DNA of 9,704 bases. It comes from Fidelibacterota bacterium (GTDB taxonomy: Bacteria > Marinisomatota > Marinisomatia > SCGC-AAA003-L08 > GCA-002719095). Below, piece after piece: positions 6,151-9,704 of this stretch. A model generated the notes under the pieces. It did no database searches and was not told the DNA's origin. It was given only the letters and a program-made list of their open reading frames with translations. The stretch is taken from contig PAHI01000019.1 of assembly GCA_002705575.1 (NCBI GenBank), forward strand, positions 1 to 9,704, given 5' to 3'. Every line of letters starts with the position of its first letter. Positions within the stretch are counted from its first letter, which is position 1. The translations under genes were made by a program, and so were the position numbers.

Positions 6151-8037
6151 ATGCTAATAAAAATCAAACAGAACCATTTTTTATATTTGATCTTTATAAA
6201 TATTGTTCTTTGCTGGAGAATTGAGCTTAAGATAGAAGATATAGAGGGGGTTGCTGCTAATGATTTTGTAGAATTAGGTGTTTGTCAAAACTGCCATGAC
6301 GGATTTCATTATGGGGAAGACCTTAGCAATATTCCAACTGGGGCAACACCTTATACAGATATAAAGTTTTTTAACTTTGATTGGATAGGAAGCACTGATG
6401 AAAACGGAAATGAATGCAATACACCAAACTTTACCATTGATTTTAAATCAATTCATCCCCCAGAAGATCTCCTAGAATGGAAAATTCGAGGCAGCACCCA
6501 AGGACACACCTCTCCACTAAGAATGACTTGGAAAATTTATGAAATGAACTACTGGGAGCAAGAAAATTTAACTGAATCAAGCATATCAGAGCAGATATCA
6601 GATGATTACGATATATTTATATACATTGGTGAAGATAAATATAATTTAAAAGAAGAAACATATATCGACTTATTACATACAGATTTAAATCCAATTTATG
6701 AAGATGAATCAGGCAATTTAATCCCTAATGGCAGAGATAATATAAAAATTCTTATTGGGGGATGTGCTGAGACTGGAACAGTTTTATACTTTAAAGATCT
6801 TGATTTAGATGGACTAGGCTCTGGTGAAGCCTACCCTTTCTGTCCAGGCAGTCAACCTGAAAATTATGTTCAAAACAACATTGACATCAATGACTCCATC
6901 TATTGTATTAGCAATAATATTGATGATTGTAACATTTGTAATGGCCTCAACCTAGATAAAGATTGCAATGGGGTATGTTTCGGAGATTCTGTTATCGATC
7001 AGTGTGGAATTTGCGATGGCCAAAACTTAAATGACTTAGGGTGTGGATGTTTTAACTCAGCACCATCTGGCTGCGATAATACATGTGGCTCAATACTAGA
7101 ACTTGATTGTAATAGTGACTGCGGAGGCGATGCAACATTAGATAACTGTAATATATGTTCAGGTGGAAACTCTGGAAATATCCCAAACATTACTATCGAT
7201 GATTGTGGAGACTGCGGACTACAGAATCAAAACTGCCTAAACGAAATATTTGCAGTCCTTCCTTACAATATAAGTGCTTTAATTCAAAATAACTCTACAT
7301 TTATATCATGGAATTTTGACGAAATTTTAGAATCAAGCCCTGTACAAGGTTTCTCAATCTACCACTTAGATGAAGATGAAAATCTACAATTAATCCAAAG
7401 AACTCAGAATACATACATAGAAACCAATCAATTTACTGAAGGGGTATTTTGTGTTTCTATTTATGATAGGTTTAATAATGAATATGAAAACTCTATATGC
7501 ACTATTGCATCTGAATATGCTGAAATCACCTACAATCTACACGAGGGAGCTAATTTAATCAGTTTCCCATACATACCAGAAGATAATTCATTAAACAATA
7601 TTCTTGAGCCGATAAATGATTACCTAGATGGAATAATAGGAGAAGGATCTGCTGCAATTTACAGCAGCTTTTCAGGACAATTTGTAGGTAGTATAAACTC
7701 TATTGAACATTCAAAAGGCTATTGGCTTAAAATGCAATCAAACATAGATAATATTGTATTTAATGTATCCGGATTCCCTATAAACAATAATTTAGTTTAC
7801 GAATTACATTCAGGCTTTAACCTTATATCATATATAGGTGAGGACAATTTAAATATCAATAGTGCAGTAGATGATGAATTAAAAGAGTACATTGTAAGTA
7901 TTATAGGAGAAGGTGAAGCTGCTATATACAATAACACTTTGTCACAATTTGTAGGGAGCTTAAGTAAATTAAAATTTGGTAAAGGATACTGGGTAAAAAC
8001 AACTTCTGATATTTCATTTTACTGGAATCCTTACTAA
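6151..8037 (+). CDS. Secreted Cys-rich modular protein with duplicated C-terminal module
   Basis: 628 residues, 50 bases after the selenoprotein cassette; it may be co-transcribed. No Shine-Dalgarno is visible. The N-terminus has a basic start and hydrophobic stretch (about 10-21) fitting a signal peptide, though the cleavage site is unclear. Regions: an N-terminal beta-rich module (40-208) containing a single CxxCH (C45-Q-N-C48-H49); a DxDxDGxG calcium-type motif (216-224); a Cys-rich zone (252-362) of DCNGVCFGDSVIDQCGIC and DNCNICSGGN units; an FnIII-like segment (about 368-450); then two copies of one module (459-538 and 549-625) sharing NLIS, IIGEGxAAIY, QFVGS and KGYWxK. The Cys-rich units closely resemble those of the giant protein at 3153-1. 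It is probably exported and disulfide- or calcium-stabilised. It ends at FYWNPY with no sorting domain I recognise. Function unknown; the family resembles those abundant in Marinimicrobia. Confidence 0.9.
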   Translation: MLIKIKQNHFLYLIFINIVLCWRIELKIEDIEGVAANDFVELGVCQNCHDGFHYGEDLSNIPTGATPYTDIKFFNFDWIGSTDENGNECNTPNFTIDFKSIHPPEDLLEWKIRGSTQGHTSPLRMTWKIYEMNYWEQENLTESSISEQISDDYDIFIYIGEDKYNLKEETYIDLLHTDLNPIYEDESGNLIPNGRDNIKILIGGCAETGTVLYFKDLDLDGLGSGEAYPFCPGSQPENYVQNNIDINDSIYCISNNIDDCNICNGLNLDKDCNGVCFGDSVIDQCGICDGQNLNDLGCGCFNSAPSGCDNTCGSILELDCNSDCGGDATLDNCNICSGGNSGNIPNITIDDCGDCGLQNQNCLNEIFAVLPYNISALIQNNSTFISWNFDEILESSPVQGFSIYHLDEDENLQLIQRTQNTYIETNQFTEGVFCVSIYDRFNNEYENSICTIASEYAEITYNLHEGANLISFPYIPEDNSLNNILEPINDYLDGIIGEGSAAIYSSFSGQFVGSINSIEHSKGYWLKMQSNIDNIVFNVSGFPINNNLVYELHSGFNLISYIGEDNLNINSAVDDELKEYIVSIIGEGEAAIYNNTLSQFVGSLSKLKFGKGYWVKTTSDISFYWNPY

Positions 8038-9374
8038 AAAGCTAATGCCCCCATAGGATCCCATGGAGCAAGCTCAACGGGCTCTTTTTTAAATAAATCA
8101 AGAATTCGCTTAGGAAGATATTTTTTATCTACAACAATTTCATAATTATATTCATTAAACCATTTATCAGTCATTAAGTAATACCCTTTGCTTCCGCCCT
8201 TAGCACCCCAACTATTCTCAACTCTCCATTTTCTTGATTTTCCATCAACAATATCAACTCCAGTGAATAACATAGCATGAGTCATCATGCTATCTCCATA
8301 TTCTAGACGAGCAGCTTTATCCATCAGAAAATCCGTACCAAATAAAGATTCATAATCATATAAATCTATATCCATAATCCCTAAGTCCCTATGAAACATT
8401 TTACCCACATCACACCCAAACCATACAGCTTCATCACTTTTAATTGATTTAATCGCAGCTTTTTTAATATCATCAATTTCAACATTTGCATATTTAATAA
8501 TCTGCCCACCTACTACATTACCAAGAAAACTAACTGTATATAACTCATTAATTTTTTTATTAGACATCGGAGCATGGATTAAGCAAAATTTATCTTTTAA
8601 ATTAACCCCAGTATGTTTTTTATAGAAATCAACTGGACTTAAATCTGTATGCCTAATGAATTTGTTCTTTTTATCGCGAACTTGCCAATCAAATTTTGCT
8701 GGAGGATCGCCCAAACATATACATAACATAGAATATATAACTGACATCATCTTTTCTTTTTCTATTCTAAGTTGTGCAACTTTGACACCTTTATTATTCA
8801 TTTTTCTAATAGTCCATGCAAATTCACGAAGCTTACGAGTCAGAAAACTATTCATCATACGTGATTGACTACTTTGAAAACTTTCCGGCATAACTGATTG
8901 AGGAACCACACCATATTTTTCAATTAAATTAACAAACATATCCCATTGACCTCCATCTTGAACAGGGCTGTCTAATAGATGCATCATTAATCTGCTATCA
9001 TATGATTCATTTAAAGTTTCAATAATATTTTCAAGAAAATAGTTTGATTTTTCAAGTTTATCAAAAAACATAAAATAATTCTGAGAAAACTCAAAATCTT
9101 TCAAGTTATATTTTTCAGAAAGAGATATCCGCATAAGATTAAGGCCAGCAAAACCCCAACAGCGCCCTGATGCTTTTTGATTGGTGACTTTTTGCATTTC
9201 ATTTTTAATTACATCAGAATAAACATGATTAGTTTGTCTAAAAGCATCCCAATTCATTGCAATATCATTAATTTGGCTTCTTGTTAATGCATTTCTTGAT
9301 ATTTTAAAAATTGGGGAATCTTTAAATAACTTATTAAATTCTGAAATATTTTTTTTCGATATTGAATCTTTCAT
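8034..9374 (-). CDS. pepC: Aminopeptidase C / bleomycin hydrolase (peptidase family C1B)
   Basis: 446 residues, the normal length for the family. It has the papain-type catalytic set: oxyanion Gln66 and nucleophile Cys72 in NQKASGRCWGFAGLN (65-79), His366 in MTHAMLFTGV (363-372) and Asn387 in WRVENSWGAKGG (383-394). DSPVQDGGQWDM (135-146) and the C-terminal EPVELAPWDPMGALAF are also typical. The last residues of such enzymes reach into the active site and help restrict cleavage to free N-termini, and the enzymes form hexameric barrels in the cytosol. There is no signal peptide, so it likely trims cytosolic peptides. The start at 9374 is supported by AGGAG (9380-9384) five bases upstream. It lies 22 bases downstream of tRNA-Arg on the same strand. 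Its stop overlaps the end of the convergent secreted-protein gene by 4 bases (8034-8037). RCWGF replaces the more common RCWIF or RCWLF; the catalytic residues are unaffected. Confidence 0.95.
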   Translation of the reverse strand: MKDSISKKNISEFNKLFKDSPIFKISRNALTRSQINDIAMNWDAFRQTNHVYSDVIKNEMQKVTNQKASGRCWGFAGLNLMRISLSEKYNLKDFEFSQNYFMFFDKLEKSNYFLENIIETLNESYDSRLMMHLLDSPVQDGGQWDMFVNLIEKYGVVPQSVMPESFQSSQSRMMNSFLTRKLREFAWTIRKMNNKGVKVAQLRIEKEKMMSVIYSMLCICLGDPPAKFDWQVRDKKNKFIRHTDLSPVDFYKKHTGVNLKDKFCLIHAPMSNKKINELYTVSFLGNVVGGQIIKYANVEIDDIKKAAIKSIKSDEAVWFGCDVGKMFHRDLGIMDIDLYDYESLFGTDFLMDKAARLEYGDSMMTHAMLFTGVDIVDGKSRKWRVENSWGAKGGSKGYYLMTDKWFNEYNYEIVVDKKYLPKRILDLFKKEPVELAPWDPMGALAF

Positions 9375-9396
9375 TTGCTCTCCTAAATTTTAATTG

Positions 9397-9470
9397 TACC
9401 CTCGACAGGATTCGAACCTGTAATCGCTGGGGCCGAAACCCAGTGCTCTATCCAGTTGAGCCACGAGGGT
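9397..9470 (-). tRNA. tRNA-Arg (anticodon UCG, reads CGA/CGN)
   Basis: 74 bases folding into a full cloverleaf: acceptor ACCCTCG/CGAGGGT with discriminator A, D arm GCTC/GAGC, anticodon stem CTGGG/CCCAG with loop TTTCGGC (anticodon at 9434-9436), 5-base variable loop, T arm ACAGG/CCTGT with TTCGAAT. The 3' CCA is not encoded, so a CCA-adding enzyme is needed. The gap to tRNA-His is 6 bases, and pepC begins 22 bases downstream. Confidence 0.96.
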
Positions 9471-9476
9471 ATAGTG

Positions 9477-9552
9477 GGTGACTGAGGGGAATTGAACCCC
9501 CGACCTCCCGGGCCACATCCGGGTGCTCTAACCAACGTGAGCTACAGCCACC
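9477..9552 (-). tRNA. tRNA-His (anticodon GUG)
   Basis: 76 bases. The acceptor is the histidine-specific 8-bp stem GGTGGCTG/CAGTCACC, with the extra G(-1) opposite C73 and one G-T pair. D arm GCTC/GAGC with a 10-base loop, anticodon stem CCCGG/CCGGG with loop ATGTGGC (anticodon at 9514-9516), variable loop of 5, T arm GGGGG/CCCCT with TTCAATT. CCA is not encoded. It is the first gene of a tRNA-His, tRNA-Arg, pepC string. The AT-rich stretch 9553-9596 upstream must hold its promoter, but I could not pick out clear -35 and -10 boxes. Confidence 0.96.
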
Positions 9553-9596
9553 ATAATAACGAACTAAATTTAATCAAATAATATTTGTTTACTTAT

Positions 9597-9635
9597 AAAA
9601 AAAAACCCTCAGCTAAAACATAAATGCGCTGAGGG
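9597..9635 (-). terminator. Rho-independent terminator of a minus-strand gene to the right
   Basis: Read on the minus strand, CCCTCAGC (9628-9635) pairs perfectly with GCTGAGGG (9606-9613) around a 14-base loop and is followed at once by nine T (9597-9605). This is a strong intrinsic terminator. It separates the tRNA-His/tRNA-Arg/pepC unit from the gene transcribed from beyond the right edge. In the plus direction the hairpin has no T tract. Confidence 0.88.
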
Positions 9636-9663
9636 CTTAATTTCTAATTATAAGCTGTGAAAC

Positions 9664-9704
9664 TTATTTAAGCAACATCAACTTTTGAGTCTGAACGTTT
9701 TCAC
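9664..9704 (-). other. Probable 3' end of a minus-strand gene, mostly outside the window
   Basis: The terminator at 9597-9635 implies that a gene ends just upstream of it on the minus strand. Two frames are open from the edge: one gives an end of VKTFRLKS with TGA at 9678-9680, the other ENVQTQKLMLLK with TAA at 9664-9666. The third frame has a TGA at the very edge. With so few codons I cannot choose the frame or name the product. Confidence 0.35.

Noticed and set aside
8066..8090. Plus-strand hairpin GAGC/GCTC followed by six T as a terminator for the 628-residue protein gene
   Set aside because: The stem is only 4 bp with an 11-base loop, and it lies inside the conserved C-terminal codons of pepC. 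It may contribute to termination but is too weak to call.
9664..9703. Minus-strand frame TGA-KRSDSKVDVA-stop at the right edge as a second selenoprotein end
   Set aside because: The TGA is cut off from its context at the window edge, only ten codons follow, and no SECIS-like hairpin lies at the right distance. The strong hairpin further on is a terminator with a T tract.
1..9704. CRISPR array, insertion sequence, prophage or integrase next to the tRNA genes
   Set aside because: No spaced direct repeats, transposase-like or integrase-like coding regions, or duplicated tRNA ends were seen. The tRNA neighbourhood looks like a stable housekeeping locus.

Overview
The window is AT-rich and almost fully coding. 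It reads like an uncultured marine bacterium of the Marinimicrobia (SAR406/FCB group) type. This rests on two very Asp/Asn-rich, Cys-rich secreted proteins with the modular architecture I associate with that lineage: an N-terminal GWEFFQS motif after the signal peptide, GCxxxxSCNF...DGSC and DCxGVCFGDSxxDxCGxC repeats, DxNGDG calcium-type loops, and paired GxNLIS...IIGEGxAAxY...GYWxK modules. The taxonomic call is inference; the features below do not depend on it.

Layout, left to right. (1) Positions 3153 down to 1, minus strand: the first 1051 codons of a giant secreted multidomain protein, open through the left edge. (2) 3412-5294, minus strand: hflK then hflC, the membrane SPFH pair that regulates FtsH, 5 bases apart. 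(3) A 147-base divergent intergenic region. (4) 5442-6100, plus strand: three tiny overlapping genes. The first and last encode small hydrophobic membrane proteins. The middle one (5686-5913) is a selenoprotein of the SelW/Rdx family that ordinary ORF calling misses, because its CxxU motif contains an in-frame TGA (5716-5718). A perfect 7-bp hairpin with a GGG loop sits 22 bases downstream and fits a bacterial SECIS element. (5) 6151-8037, plus strand: a 628-residue secreted Cys-rich protein with a duplicated C-terminal module. (6) 8034-9374, minus strand: a bleomycin-hydrolase-type aminopeptidase C (C1B), overlapping the previous gene tail to tail by 4 bases. (7) 9397-9552, minus strand: tRNA-Arg(UCG) and tRNA-His(GUG), directly upstream of pepC. 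(8) A strong minus-strand terminator (9597-9635) that closes a gene lying beyond the right edge.

Working picture: HflKC and PepC are housekeeping proteolysis functions (membrane protein quality control and cytosolic peptide trimming). The two large Cys-rich proteins belong to one secreted, probably surface-associated family. The three-gene selenoprotein cassette, with short overlaps and its own Shine-Dalgarno signals, looks like a small redox unit tied to the membrane. It is the most noteworthy and most easily mis-annotated item here. The selenocysteine machinery (selA, selB, selC, selD) is not in the window and must lie elsewhere if the reading is right.
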